From: Balneolaceae bacterium
GTDB taxonomy: Bacteria > Bacteroidota > Rhodothermia > Balneolales > Balneolaceae
DNA: 56,350 nt
Reading direction: 5' to 3'
NCBI GenBank assembly: GCA_020832415.1
Contig: JAFIES010000030.1
Span: 1-56,350, forward strand
Shown: piece by piece, positions 8,397-17,415 of the stretch
Layout of the letters: every line of letters begins with the position of its first letter
Position numbering within the stretch: position 1 is the stretch's first letter
Position numbers and translations under genes: made by a program
The notes under the pieces: model-generated
What the model was told of the DNA's origin: nothing
Databases searched by the model: none
The model's input: the letters and a program-made list of their open reading frames with translations, nothing else

Positions 8397-10592
8397 TTAT
8401 CTCTTTTTATTTTTAAACAGGTTATCTCTGCTTGTAATAGCACTGCTCGAGCCCCTGAGGTCTTCCGTTCGCTTGAAGTGTACTAACACACTATTTGTTC
8501 CATTACGGCTATAGCGAATATCAGCATCTATCTGTTTAATGAATGTGTCTATCAGAAGTTTATGGAATGTGTATGATTCATCTGTGGATTCTAACTCTTC
8601 GATATTTTTTTCAAATCCGTCGATCTCAAGCTGAACATCGTTTCCGTTACAAGTCAAATTTATGTTAACCTCGTGTTTAATCGCTGAAGTATCCGTCGAT
8701 TTCATCTGAATCAGTTCATTAATTACCAATCCCAATGGAACTGCCTGATTCAGGTTCAGCATAAATGGCTCTGAGTGCTCCTCTCTTTTAATTGAGAATT
8801 TCTTCTCACCTGCCACGTACGACATTGACCCGATAATTGAATCGAGATATTCATTGAATTCAATCTGCACCACATCTTTCTGCTGATAGAGTGTTTCGTG
8901 TATTTTAGCGATTGAGAAAATACGGCTGTGTGCCTCTTCAAGTTTATGCTTTACTGCTATGTTATTTTCATAAATCACCTGCAGTTCAAGTAACCCTGCG
9001 ATAATTGCCAGATTATTTTTAACCCGATGGTGCAGTTCCTGAAGAAGTATATTCTTTTCGTTTAAAGAGGTTTGAAGGTCACGCTCCAGTTTTTTCTGCT
9101 CTGTCAGATCTACATAGATACCATATGCAGCAATCACCTCACCATGGCTCCAGATTGGTACGGTACTCACCAAAACCGGCACAGCGTTTTGATGTTTGGT
9201 AAGGCGTAATGTTTCCTGCTGATGTGCCTGCCCTGTTATGGCACTTTTACTAACCTCTTCTGCCTCTTTAAGTTTACTATCTTCTGTGATAAGTTTATTT
9301 ACATTTTTACCAAGTACCTCAACGGGGTCATAGCCAAAAAGTGTAGTAAACCCGTTATTAACTTTTTGCACCCGGCTCTGCTTATCTATCATCACCATGG
9401 CAAGCGGTGAGTTTTCAAACAGCTGTGTCATCAAGGCAAAATTACGTTCTCTTTCATGCTCAGATGCCAAAAACTCTGTAATATCCACACCGGTGCTCAC
9501 CAGGTACTCTTCATCTTCGCTGATAAATCTGTTCACATAGATATGATACGTACGATCACCATTGTGTTTCGAGAGGATATGAGTAACAAAACCATTGTTT
9601 CCATGTTCAAAAGCGTTGTTAAACATCTCTTCCGCTTTCTCTCTCTCATTCTCTTTAAAGATCTCCAGAATGCTCATGGTTTGCAGTTCATCTTCATTGT
9701 ACCCCAGCTCTTTTTCGATCGATTCGTTCCATCGGATAAGCTTGCCTTTGCTGTCTAATACGAAGAAAATTCCGGGTATACTGTTTAATACGGTTTTTGT
9801 AAATCTCCGCTCTTCCTCAAGAAAATGTTCCACCTGCTTCTCAAGGGTTATATCCCTGAATGTATTAATTACTTTGAGCCCTTCTTCCTCATCTTTATAA
9901 GTAACCGAAATAATTTCAACAGGCACAGTATGGCCGTCTCTGTGAGTGTATTCTTTCTCACCTTCAAATACAGACTCTTCATCTCGAACCTGTAACATCT
10001 CAATATGTGCCGGATTTGATTCATCTACAATTAACTGCCGGCCACCTTCAATGAGCTCTTCCTTTGAATAACCCAATATTTTGCAGGCTGCAGGGTTTGC
10101 ATCAAAAATCTCTCCCTCGGGCGAGCCTAATATTATTCCTGATACAGAATACTGAAATTGCTGGCTGTATCTCTCCTCCGACTCACGAAGCAGATGGATG
10201 GCCCTCATGTTAGCCGTTACATCATCGAAAATAATCAGTGCAATTTGCTCACTGCTGTTGATTTTAGAAACCGAAACTTTGCACCATCTTCTTGGGCCAC
10301 CATTTTGAGCCATCGTCATCTCAAGGGATGCTCTCTCTCCATCTAACACTTCCCTTATGCCGAACAGTAGTTTTAAAGCATAATCATTTCCCTCTTCTAC
10401 CGCTTTTTTGCAGTGCTCGAAGTAGTTGTCACCAGACTTTTCAATTTCAAGCCAGTTCGAACACTTACTTCCATTTTCCCAATTTTCATTCGAAGCTATA
10501 ATCTCGCCATCTTTGTCGATGATGGCAGCCGAACCCGGCAAAGCATGCAGCAGAGCTGTCTCTTCTCTTAGAATATTTATCTGTTTTTTCAC
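8397..10592 (-). CDS. PAS-repeat HisKA_2 sensor kinase with degenerate ATPase domain
   Basis: The 731-residue protein has no membrane segment. Four PAS domains (roughly 10-130, 138-255, 262-378 and 385-502) precede a HisKA_2 domain with ELHHRVKNNL at 519-528 (phospho-acceptor His521). The following ATPase region is unusual. The N-box keeps NEL (625-627) but then reads IQMKST instead of the usual Asn-Ala-x-Lys-His stretch. The expected Asp-x-Gly-x-Gly loop reads DGFEKN, and the later Gly-rich segment is absent. ATP binding therefore looks impaired. The protein could still dimerise, dock the receiver gene 8 bp downstream, and act as a sensor scaffold or phosphatase. Confidence 0.82.
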   Translation of the reverse strand: MKKQINILREETALLHALPGSAAIIDKDGEIIASNENWENGSKCSNWLEIEKSGDNYFEHCKKAVEEGNDYALKLLFGIREVLDGERASLEMTMAQNGGPRRWCKVSVSKINSSEQIALIIFDDVTANMRAIHLLRESEERYSQQFQYSVSGIILGSPEGEIFDANPAACKILGYSKEELIEGGRQLIVDESNPAHIEMLQVRDEESVFEGEKEYTHRDGHTVPVEIISVTYKDEEEGLKVINTFRDITLEKQVEHFLEEERRFTKTVLNSIPGIFFVLDSKGKLIRWNESIEKELGYNEDELQTMSILEIFKENEREKAEEMFNNAFEHGNNGFVTHILSKHNGDRTYHIYVNRFISEDEEYLVSTGVDITEFLASEHERERNFALMTQLFENSPLAMVMIDKQSRVQKVNNGFTTLFGYDPVEVLGKNVNKLITEDSKLKEAEEVSKSAITGQAHQQETLRLTKHQNAVPVLVSTVPIWSHGEVIAAYGIYVDLTEQKKLERDLQTSLNEKNILLQELHHRVKNNLAIIAGLLELQVIYENNIAVKHKLEEAHSRIFSIAKIHETLYQQKDVVQIEFNEYLDSIIGSMSYVAGEKKFSIKREEHSEPFMLNLNQAVPLGLVINELIQMKSTDTSAIKHEVNINLTCNGNDVQLEIDGFEKNIEELESTDESYTFHKLLIDTFIKQIDADIRYSRNGTNSVLVHFKRTEDLRGSSSAITSRDNLFKNKKR

Positions 10593-10730
10593 TTGAGTTA
10601 CTTAAATTTCTCAGGAGCATTTCTTGTTCATTAAATCTCTTCTATTTTTAGATAATATACTTGACGCGAAATGCTTAAAATTTTTTAAGATACAAATGCC
10701 TATCTCTAACAATAAACAACGTAAGTCTTT

Positions 10731-11141
10731 TTACTTAGATGCCAAATAGCTTGGTTTATAATTCTTCCCGTTTGATACAGATATAATTGCATTCGCAAGT
10801 TCTTCTTTGGTAGGCTCGTAATAGATGTAACCATTTACTCCACAATCAAATAGAGGGTCAACCAGAATAGCCGAACGGTACATATGAAGAGCAATAATCG
10901 AGGCCTTTTGATTCTTGCTTTTTATCTTGTTGATAATCTTTTTTGCAGGCAAATCTACACCCATTAGATCTAATAATATCAGCAAATTACCATCCTCTTC
11001 TTCAATTGGCAATGAGGTATCCGGGTCAACCACAGCAATATTCACACTACCGTTAAGGCTACTCTTGATCAGGCCTTCAATAATGGTTGCGCGAATTTTC
11101 TGCGTAGAAAGGATTACAATATTTTCCGTAGCCTCTACCAT
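10731..11141 (-). CDS. Receiver-like protein with missing active-site residues (pseudo-receiver)
   Basis: The 136-residue product has the CheY fold pattern: strand NIVILST, strand NLLILLDLMG, strand SIIALHM and a final GYIYYEP-EEL-AI segment typical of receivers attached to NarL regulators. Asp58 sits where the phospho-acceptor belongs, but the N-terminal acidic pair is replaced by Ser-Thr, the Thr/Ser switch position reads His, and the conserved Lys is replaced by Tyr-Tyr. It probably cannot be phosphorylated normally. There is no DNA-binding domain. It stands between the NarL regulator and the HisKA_2 kinase, with gaps of about 130 bp on both sides, and may be transcribed separately. Confidence 0.7.
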   Translation of the reverse strand: MVEATENIVILSTQKIRATIIEGLIKSSLNGSVNIAVVDPDTSLPIEEEDGNLLILLDLMGVDLPAKKIINKIKSKNQKASIIALHMYRSAILVDPLFDCGVNGYIYYEPTKEELANAIISVSNGKNYKPSYLASK

Positions 11142-11273
11142 ATTTAGAAATCTATATACGGGCTTATATAATAGAAATAGGCAAAAGGGCGTAATTTATA
11201 GAAGTCAGATATAGTAAAATTGCTTAAGCGCTAAAAAAAATTAAAACTCAGAATGTGAGAAATAATGGTTCTG

Positions 11274-11933
11274 CTATTTTTGAGGTGGTGATATGATATT
11301 ATGCTGAAAAGCGTATTTCACGAGCCCTGCTGTATTTCTTGCCCCGGTTTTTTGCAAAAGATTTCTGCGGTGGGCATCAACAGTTCTGGAACTTATAAAA
11401 AGCTTTTCTGCTATTTCCTGGTTGGTAAATTCTTGTACAATTAACTCAAGAATTTCAAGCTCTCTGTCTGTAATGTGAACCGAATCGGGCGAAGTAGGTT
11501 TGCCTTTTCCTTTCACAAGATCCATCATAATGCTATGTGTAGCTTCATCACTAAAATAGTGTTTTCCATTCATAATGGAACTAATGGCATCTTTTAGCTC
11601 TACCCTTCCTGCGCTCTTCATGATATAGCCGGAAGCACCTGCTTGTATCATCTGCCTGATGTGTAAATCATCATTACTCATGGTTAGTGCGAGAACTTTA
11701 ACGTCGGGATAAACTTTTTTTATCTGTTTAGTAGCTGTAATTCCATCCATTTCCGGCATGTTGATATCCATAATTACGATATCAATCAGCACATCTTTTA
11801 ATTTTTCAATCGCTTCCACTCCATTATTTGCTTCTGCCACTACATCAATTCCAACCTCAGGTTCAAGCATTAGTTTAATTCCGTCCCGTACAATTTTATG
11901 ATCGTCCGCTAAAAGTACCTTTATATTTGCCAT
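11274..11933 (-). CDS. NarL/FixJ-family response regulator
   Basis: The product has 219 residues. The receiver domain (1-120) has Asp10-Asp11, phospho-acceptor Asp56 (IMDINMPEMDG) and Lys106 (IMKSAG). A LuxR-type helix-turn-helix follows (~150-212; TDRELEILELI and NQEIAEKLFISSRTVDAHRRN). It is a DNA-binding transcription regulator. The gene lies 15 bp after the nine-PAS HisKA_3 kinase, and kinase/NarL pairs of this type are normally cognate partners. All catalytic residues are intact. Confidence 0.93.
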   Translation of the reverse strand: MANIKVLLADDHKIVRDGIKLMLEPEVGIDVVAEANNGVEAIEKLKDVLIDIVIMDINMPEMDGITATKQIKKVYPDVKVLALTMSNDDLHIRQMIQAGASGYIMKSAGRVELKDAISSIMNGKHYFSDEATHSIMMDLVKGKGKPTSPDSVHITDRELEILELIVQEFTNQEIAEKLFISSRTVDAHRRNLLQKTGARNTAGLVKYAFQHNIISPPQK

Positions 11934-11948
11934 AGTTTTTTTATCTGT

Positions 11949-14900
11949 TTAGAGTGGCACAACAATATTTACTATTGTTCCGCGTCCTTTATTACTCACT
12001 ATATCTAAATCAGCAGCCATTGCACCTGCCCGGGTACGCATGCTCCTTATTCCAAGCCCAAATTTACTTTCATCCGCTAAATCGAAACCGGAACCATTAT
12101 CTTCAATAGTTAGCAAGAGCTCATTGTCCGAATAAACCAGCTGAATGTCAATTCGTTTTGGCTTTCCATGCCGTATTGCATTATTGATCGCTTCCTGAAA
12201 TATACGATACAAATTTATCTGAATTTTATCAGGAATCTCAGCAACTCCGAGGTTTTTATAAAAATAGAAAACTATTTCATTGTTACTTTTCAAATGACTG
12301 ATAAGAGATTCAATGGCCAGTTCAAGCCCATAATCTTGTATTGCTTTTGGCATCAGGTTCTGGGAAATATTTCTGGTTTCGGATATGGCATGATTTAAAA
12401 ACTCCAGCCCTGAGCCATATGCACTCAATAATCTTGTGGACATCTCCGGCAACTCTTCAAACACCGATTTCAAATTCATACTCGCAGCCGAAAGGTACTG
12501 TCCAAGCCCATCATGCAGTTCTTTTGCAATGCGCTGGCGCTCTCTCTCCTCACCTTCAATAATAGCGCTGATTGTACGCTCTTCTGCTTTTCTCTGTTCT
12601 GTGATATCATGTGCTATAACAAGCCTTTGTAATTTATCTTTATAAAAAATATCTGATGCAGATATCTCAACGATCAATTTTGTGCCCTCTTTGGTAATGT
12701 GAATCCACTCTCCAAACGAGGTTTTTCCTCTGTTTTTTTCGATATCTTTTTTTACTGAATCCATATCTGCTTCCGGGCGTATTTCAAGAATACTCATGTT
12801 TAAAACTTTCTTTTTACTGTAGCCATACTTCGATACAAACGCTTCATTAACCGCAGAAAAGTTGTAGGTGTCAGGGTCAAAAATCATCATGGGGATCGGG
12901 TTTTGGTCAAATAACAACCGATATTGCTCTTCCGATGCTTTTAACTCCTCCTTTGCTTTAACGTCAGCTGTAATATCAGATATGGTTCCTACCACATTAA
13001 GTACCTTGCCATGTTCATCACGGATAAAGTATGCCCTGTCAATTACAATGGAATAGTTCCCTGTTCCATTTTTAAACCTGTAATATTCAATCAAAGAATC
13101 CTTGTTCGATTTCAGCGTGTTGGTTACGCTTTTACTTACTTTTTCTCTGTTTTCGGGATGAATTCTCTCTTCCCACCACTCTATGGTATTTTCAATTTCT
13201 TCATCATCAAAACCGAAGCGCAATTGCCAGCCCTCACTCCACCAAACTTCATTGGCCTGAACATCCCAATCGTAAAGCACGTCGTTTGAGCTTTTCGCAA
13301 TCATTTCAAACTTATAACTCTGATGCTTGAGAGCCTCTCTGTACTCTATCTCTTTGGTTTTATCAACCATTGCACCGATTATTCTGATAATGGATCCATC
13401 TTCCCGACGGATAATAATTGATGAATCGAATATGTGTTTTTTGCTGCCATCAGCTCCATAAAACTTATATTCTGCCGACCAGAGAGTTGCTCCGTTCTCT
13501 TCGGCATCTTTCATACTTTTTGTTATTCGTTCACGATCCTCTTCAGCAATATGCTCGTGCCAAAATGAAGGGTTTTTTTCATACTGGTCTTTTGTATATC
13601 CCAATACCGACTCTATACCATCACCCCACCAAAGCTGTTTTTCTTTTGGATCCCACTCCCATATCACATCACTTGTGATGTTTGCGGCAACTTCAAAACG
13701 TTTTTGCTCTTCCTGAAGCTGCATTTCCATTTTTTTAATTTCAGTGAGGTCGAGAACTGTTCCGTTATACACATGATTATTAGTATGTTCGTCAAAAACC
13801 CGTTTCCCTTTAATTTGAACAAACCCAATACTGCTATCTGCTCTCACTATTCGATGGGTGATCTCAAAACCATCATCTTTCAATGAATCTGATAACAAAT
13901 CTTTTACAGCCGCAACATCATCAGGGTGGGTAATATTCAAGTACCGTTCGAGTTTGGGCTCAAAATGAGCGGGATCTTTATCATAAATCTCATACACTAT
14001 ATCAGACCACCAAAGCTCTTCGGTATCCGTGTTAAACGTCCAATACCCCATACGGGCGATCTCCTGGGCTTGCAGCAACCGGTCCTGGTTTCGTTTAAGC
14101 TCATATTGCTGCTCCTTAATATTGGTAATATCCTGTATCGTACTGATTCGATAACTCTGCCCTGTATCGCTATCTGTTACCAGTGTAAGGTTTATCAATG
14201 CATCAAACGTTGAGCCATCCTTTCGTATCAGTTCGCTTTCAAAGATTGTGAACCCAAAATCATTGAGCTCATCAATGATTCTCTCCGGATCCTCCTGCGA
14301 ATTTTGAGAATAGAGCTTATGTATATCCATCCCAATCATATCTTGTAATTTGTAACCAAACATTTCAGCATATGCTTCATTTACTCTTTCCAGTAAATTT
14401 GTTTGATGATTACTCACAGAAAGCCCGGTGTTTGATTGTAAAAACACCTCAGCAAGCAGGCGGTTTTCTTTCTCAAAGTTTACCCTGTCTGTAATATCAA
14501 CATGCGTGCCAACAAGTCTTGTAGGCACACCATTTTCATCCCAGTCAACAGCCCGGCCCCTGTCCAGAATCCACACCCAATGCCCATCTTTGTGTTTCAT
14601 TCTCACTTCAACCTGGTAGATCTCGGTTTTTCCTGAGAAATAGTCTTCTACGGCCAGGTCAAACCTTTTCAGATCATCCGGATGAACCAATTTATTCCAT
14701 GTTTCGATTGAGATTGGCTCCAGTTCTTCTTTTGAGTGGCCTACAAGATTTGCCCACATATCATCAATTTCAACCTGGCCGGTTTGCGGATGCCACTCCC
14801 AAAGGCCAACATTTGCGCTAAATGTTGTTACACGCAGCCTCTCACGATTGCGCTTAATATCTTCTTCGAGCTTTTTGCGCTCTGTAATATCTACGCCAAT

Positions 14901-16166
14901 GCCTATTGATTTTTCATCACTTATTTTAGCATTAATCCAAGTGGTGTAAAGCTTCTCTCCACTCTTGCTGATCAGCTCAAAATCGGCCCATCTACCTTCG
15001 GCTTTTTCAATCTCTTCTTTTGCCCTTATGTACCCCTCCTCTGTAGTAATCAGCTTTAGCAGATCACCCTTTTTAGCATCCTCATCAGAATAACCTACTT
15101 TCTCTTCAAAATATTTATTCACAGATACTACATCAGATCCTTCTCCATGCAAATTGATAAAAACAGGCATATTATCAAATATTGCCTGCAGCTCTTCTCT
15201 TTCTGATTTAATCTGATTTTCAAGCTTTTTCCTCTCCGTTATATCGTAACCCACTCCTACAAATGTATCATTACTGAGAATAATATTTGTCCAGAGTTGG
15301 CTTCTTATTTCGCCGCTTTTAGTATGTACCTCATACTCTTTCCAACCCTTGTGCATCTTTTTAATATCATTTCGAACAAATTCTCTGTATTCCGGGTCCG
15401 GGTAGCACAGTTCCAAAATCGAACTCTGATTTATATCCTCATAACTCCAGCCTAAAATATCCTGATGATATTTATTGAACATGATCAGGTTTTGATCCTT
15501 GTCATAAATATTAATCAATACCGGAATTCGGTCAAATAGCTTTTCGAGACGCTCTCTCTCGATTTTAAGCTCTTCCTCTAACTCCCTGTTTTTACTCACA
15601 TCAATGGTGATACCACTCACTTTCTTTACGGTGTCGGTTACCTCCGTTGGTTCACCTTTGGTCCACAGCGATCGAATGGAACCACCCGGTAAGATAACCC
15701 TGTATTGTATATAGAATTCTTTCCCTTCTTTCAGAGTTTTTTCTGCAAGCCTTTTGAATTCCTCCAGATCATCTTCATGGATAACATCCAGAACCATCCC
15801 AAGGTTTAGCTCTGCATCTTCCGACAATCCGAAAAGTGCGTTATGATTATTGGATGTGATGTATGAATCGGTTTCAGGGAAATATTCCCACGTTGCAATC
15901 TGTCCTGAATCGAGAGCCAGGTTCAGACTCTTCTCTTTTTCCCGAAGCTTGCGTTCACTGCCTGCAATATACATTTCATAGCTCTTCATCATCAGATAAA
16001 GAGCAACTGCAGTCATCGTTACATAGAAAAAACCTTTTGCCGTCTGAAGTTGTGTAAGAAGTGAAATATCATCAACCAGCCATTCCAGTAACTGATCTGT
16101 AGTTGTAATCCATAGAATTGCAAAGATGAGATAGATTACAGATATGCGTAGTGGAGTAAATTTCAT
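11949..16166 (-). CDS. Nine-PAS HisKA_3 sensor histidine kinase
   Basis: This 1405-residue protein begins with two hydrophobic segments in the first ~65 residues (membrane anchor). I count nine PAS/PAC units, each ending in a recognisable DITERKKLE-like or DLTEIKK-like linker, covering about 75-1190. The C-terminus is a NarL-partner kinase: KELHDGLGQY with phospho-acceptor His1218, EAINNAIRHG (N-box) and EDNGSGF (G-box), then FGLGIRSMRTRA. All ATP-binding elements are present. It should feed the NarL regulator 15 bp downstream. So many PAS domains suggest integration of several small-molecule or redox inputs, or recent internal duplication; several units share WEW and WWS motifs. Signals are unknown. 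Confidence 0.92.
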   Translation of the reverse strand: MKFTPLRISVIYLIFAILWITTTDQLLEWLVDDISLLTQLQTAKGFFYVTMTAVALYLMMKSYEMYIAGSERKLREKEKSLNLALDSGQIATWEYFPETDSYITSNNHNALFGLSEDAELNLGMVLDVIHEDDLEEFKRLAEKTLKEGKEFYIQYRVILPGGSIRSLWTKGEPTEVTDTVKKVSGITIDVSKNRELEEELKIERERLEKLFDRIPVLINIYDKDQNLIMFNKYHQDILGWSYEDINQSSILELCYPDPEYREFVRNDIKKMHKGWKEYEVHTKSGEIRSQLWTNIILSNDTFVGVGYDITERKKLENQIKSEREELQAIFDNMPVFINLHGEGSDVVSVNKYFEEKVGYSDEDAKKGDLLKLITTEEGYIRAKEEIEKAEGRWADFELISKSGEKLYTTWINAKISDEKSIGIGVDITERKKLEEDIKRNRERLRVTTFSANVGLWEWHPQTGQVEIDDMWANLVGHSKEELEPISIETWNKLVHPDDLKRFDLAVEDYFSGKTEIYQVEVRMKHKDGHWVWILDRGRAVDWDENGVPTRLVGTHVDITDRVNFEKENRLLAEVFLQSNTGLSVSNHQTNLLERVNEAYAEMFGYKLQDMIGMDIHKLYSQNSQEDPERIIDELNDFGFTIFESELIRKDGSTFDALINLTLVTDSDTGQSYRISTIQDITNIKEQQYELKRNQDRLLQAQEIARMGYWTFNTDTEELWWSDIVYEIYDKDPAHFEPKLERYLNITHPDDVAAVKDLLSDSLKDDGFEITHRIVRADSSIGFVQIKGKRVFDEHTNNHVYNGTVLDLTEIKKMEMQLQEEQKRFEVAANITSDVIWEWDPKEKQLWWGDGIESVLGYTKDQYEKNPSFWHEHIAEEDRERITKSMKDAEENGATLWSAEYKFYGADGSKKHIFDSSIIIRREDGSIIRIIGAMVDKTKEIEYREALKHQSYKFEMIAKSSNDVLYDWDVQANEVWWSEGWQLRFGFDDEEIENTIEWWEERIHPENREKVSKSVTNTLKSNKDSLIEYYRFKNGTGNYSIVIDRAYFIRDEHGKVLNVVGTISDITADVKAKEELKASEEQYRLLFDQNPIPMMIFDPDTYNFSAVNEAFVSKYGYSKKKVLNMSILEIRPEADMDSVKKDIEKNRGKTSFGEWIHITKEGTKLIVEISASDIFYKDKLQRLVIAHDITEQRKAEERTISAIIEGEERERQRIAKELHDGLGQYLSAASMNLKSVFEELPEMSTRLLSAYGSGLEFLNHAISETRNISQNLMPKAIQDYGLELAIESLISHLKSNNEIVFYFYKNLGVAEIPDKIQINLYRIFQEAINNAIRHGKPKRIDIQLVYSDNELLLTIEDNGSGFDLADESKFGLGIRSMRTRAGAMAADLDIVSNKGRGTIVNIVVPL

Positions 16167-16264
16167 AATCTTATATCGTTACGACTGACCTCTACTTTAC
16201 CGATTTGATAACTACCGATCAACTTTCAGTTTTTTTCTCAATAGGCCAGGCAGAAAACTAAAAA

Positions 16265-17413
16265 CTACCACTTGCCTTCGCGTACCGGATAACTTCCCAG
16301 CACTTTCAAATACTGCGCTTTTTTCGCCAGTTTTGCCAGGGCATCTGACACCCTGGGATTGTTTGAATTCCCTTCTATATCCAGATAGAAAAGCGATTGC
16401 CATGGATGGCCAATTCTTGGCCGCGATTCGAGCTTTGTCATGTTAATACCGCTGTCATCCAGCAGATTCAGGCATTTGAGCAGCGCCCCTTTTTCGTCGA
16501 TGGTGGCAAAAATGAGTGAAGTTTTGCAATTCAGCTGTGGATCGCAGGATAACGGATCCCTGCCCACAATCACAAATCGTGTGAGATTATCGGTCTGATT
16601 GGCCAGATCGCGCTTGAGGATTTGTAAACCATAAATTTCGGCTGCATACGAACTGGCAATTGCTGCCTGAGATAGATCATCATCATCCCGAACTTTACGG
16701 GCGGCCATGGCTGTATCAAAATACGATTCTACATGGCAGCGTGGCAGAGAGCTCAAAAACCGGCTGCACTGCGCGATAGCCTGTGGGTGCGACAAAATTC
16801 GCCTTACATTATTCAGCGGCACATTTTCCGGGGCCATCAGGCAGTGATTGATCTTAAGCACCTCCTCCCCGATAATGTAAAGACTTTTATCGTTCAGCAG
16901 ATCGTACGTATCGTTGATAGAACCGGCTGTGGTATTTTCAATGGGCAGTATCGATACATCTACATCGCCTTTTTCAACTGCGTCGGCAGCCTCTTCAAAA
17001 CGTGTGTAACCAATACATTCAACATTGGTGTAACGCTGTTTAAAATGCCTCATAGCCGCCTGGTGGCTGAACGCCCCATCAGTACCCTGGTAAGAAACAC
17101 GGATCGTCTGCTCCAGAGTCTTGTCGTTTTGATGATCTACCAAAGCGTGCGTTTGATAGCGAACAGAGTGCTGAATAATCTCCCTGAAAAGCTGCTCAAG
17201 AAAGAATGGATCCATTCCGGCATCAGGAGCTTTTTCACGGATTTTTTTGAGCAGCTGCTCTTCCCGTTCCGGATCGCGAATATCGTCGGCTCGTTCAAGC
17301 TTATCTGAAATTACTTGCTGTACAATTTTTTGCCGCTCACCCAGCGCTTTTACAATTGCATCATCGAGGCTGTCGATGGTTTTACGGATCTCATCCAATC
17401 GTTTTTTTGACAT
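16265..17413 (-). CDS. pheA: Bifunctional chorismate mutase / prephenate dehydratase (P-protein)
   Basis: The 382-residue protein has three parts: an N-terminal AroQ chorismate mutase helix bundle (~1-90; LDEIRKTIDSLDDAIV), a prephenate dehydratase domain (~105-285; YQGTDGAFSH, ENTTAGSINDT and the catalytic TRF at 278-280), and a C-terminal ACT domain with ESRP at 329-332, the phenylalanine-binding signature. It converts chorismate through prephenate to phenylpyruvate and should be feedback-inhibited by Phe. It starts 2 bp after the AAA+ ATPase gene and is the last gene of the seven-gene run. Phenylalanine hydroxylase is encoded 28 kb away at 45650. Confidence 0.95.
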   Translation of the reverse strand: MSKKRLDEIRKTIDSLDDAIVKALGERQKIVQQVISDKLERADDIRDPEREEQLLKKIREKAPDAGMDPFFLEQLFREIIQHSVRYQTHALVDHQNDKTLEQTIRVSYQGTDGAFSHQAAMRHFKQRYTNVECIGYTRFEEAADAVEKGDVDVSILPIENTTAGSINDTYDLLNDKSLYIIGEEVLKINHCLMAPENVPLNNVRRILSHPQAIAQCSRFLSSLPRCHVESYFDTAMAARKVRDDDDLSQAAIASSYAAEIYGLQILKRDLANQTDNLTRFVIVGRDPLSCDPQLNCKTSLIFATIDEKGALLKCLNLLDDSGINMTKLESRPRIGHPWQSLFYLDIEGNSNNPRVSDALAKLAKKAQYLKVLGSYPVREGKW

Positions 17414-17415
17414 TC

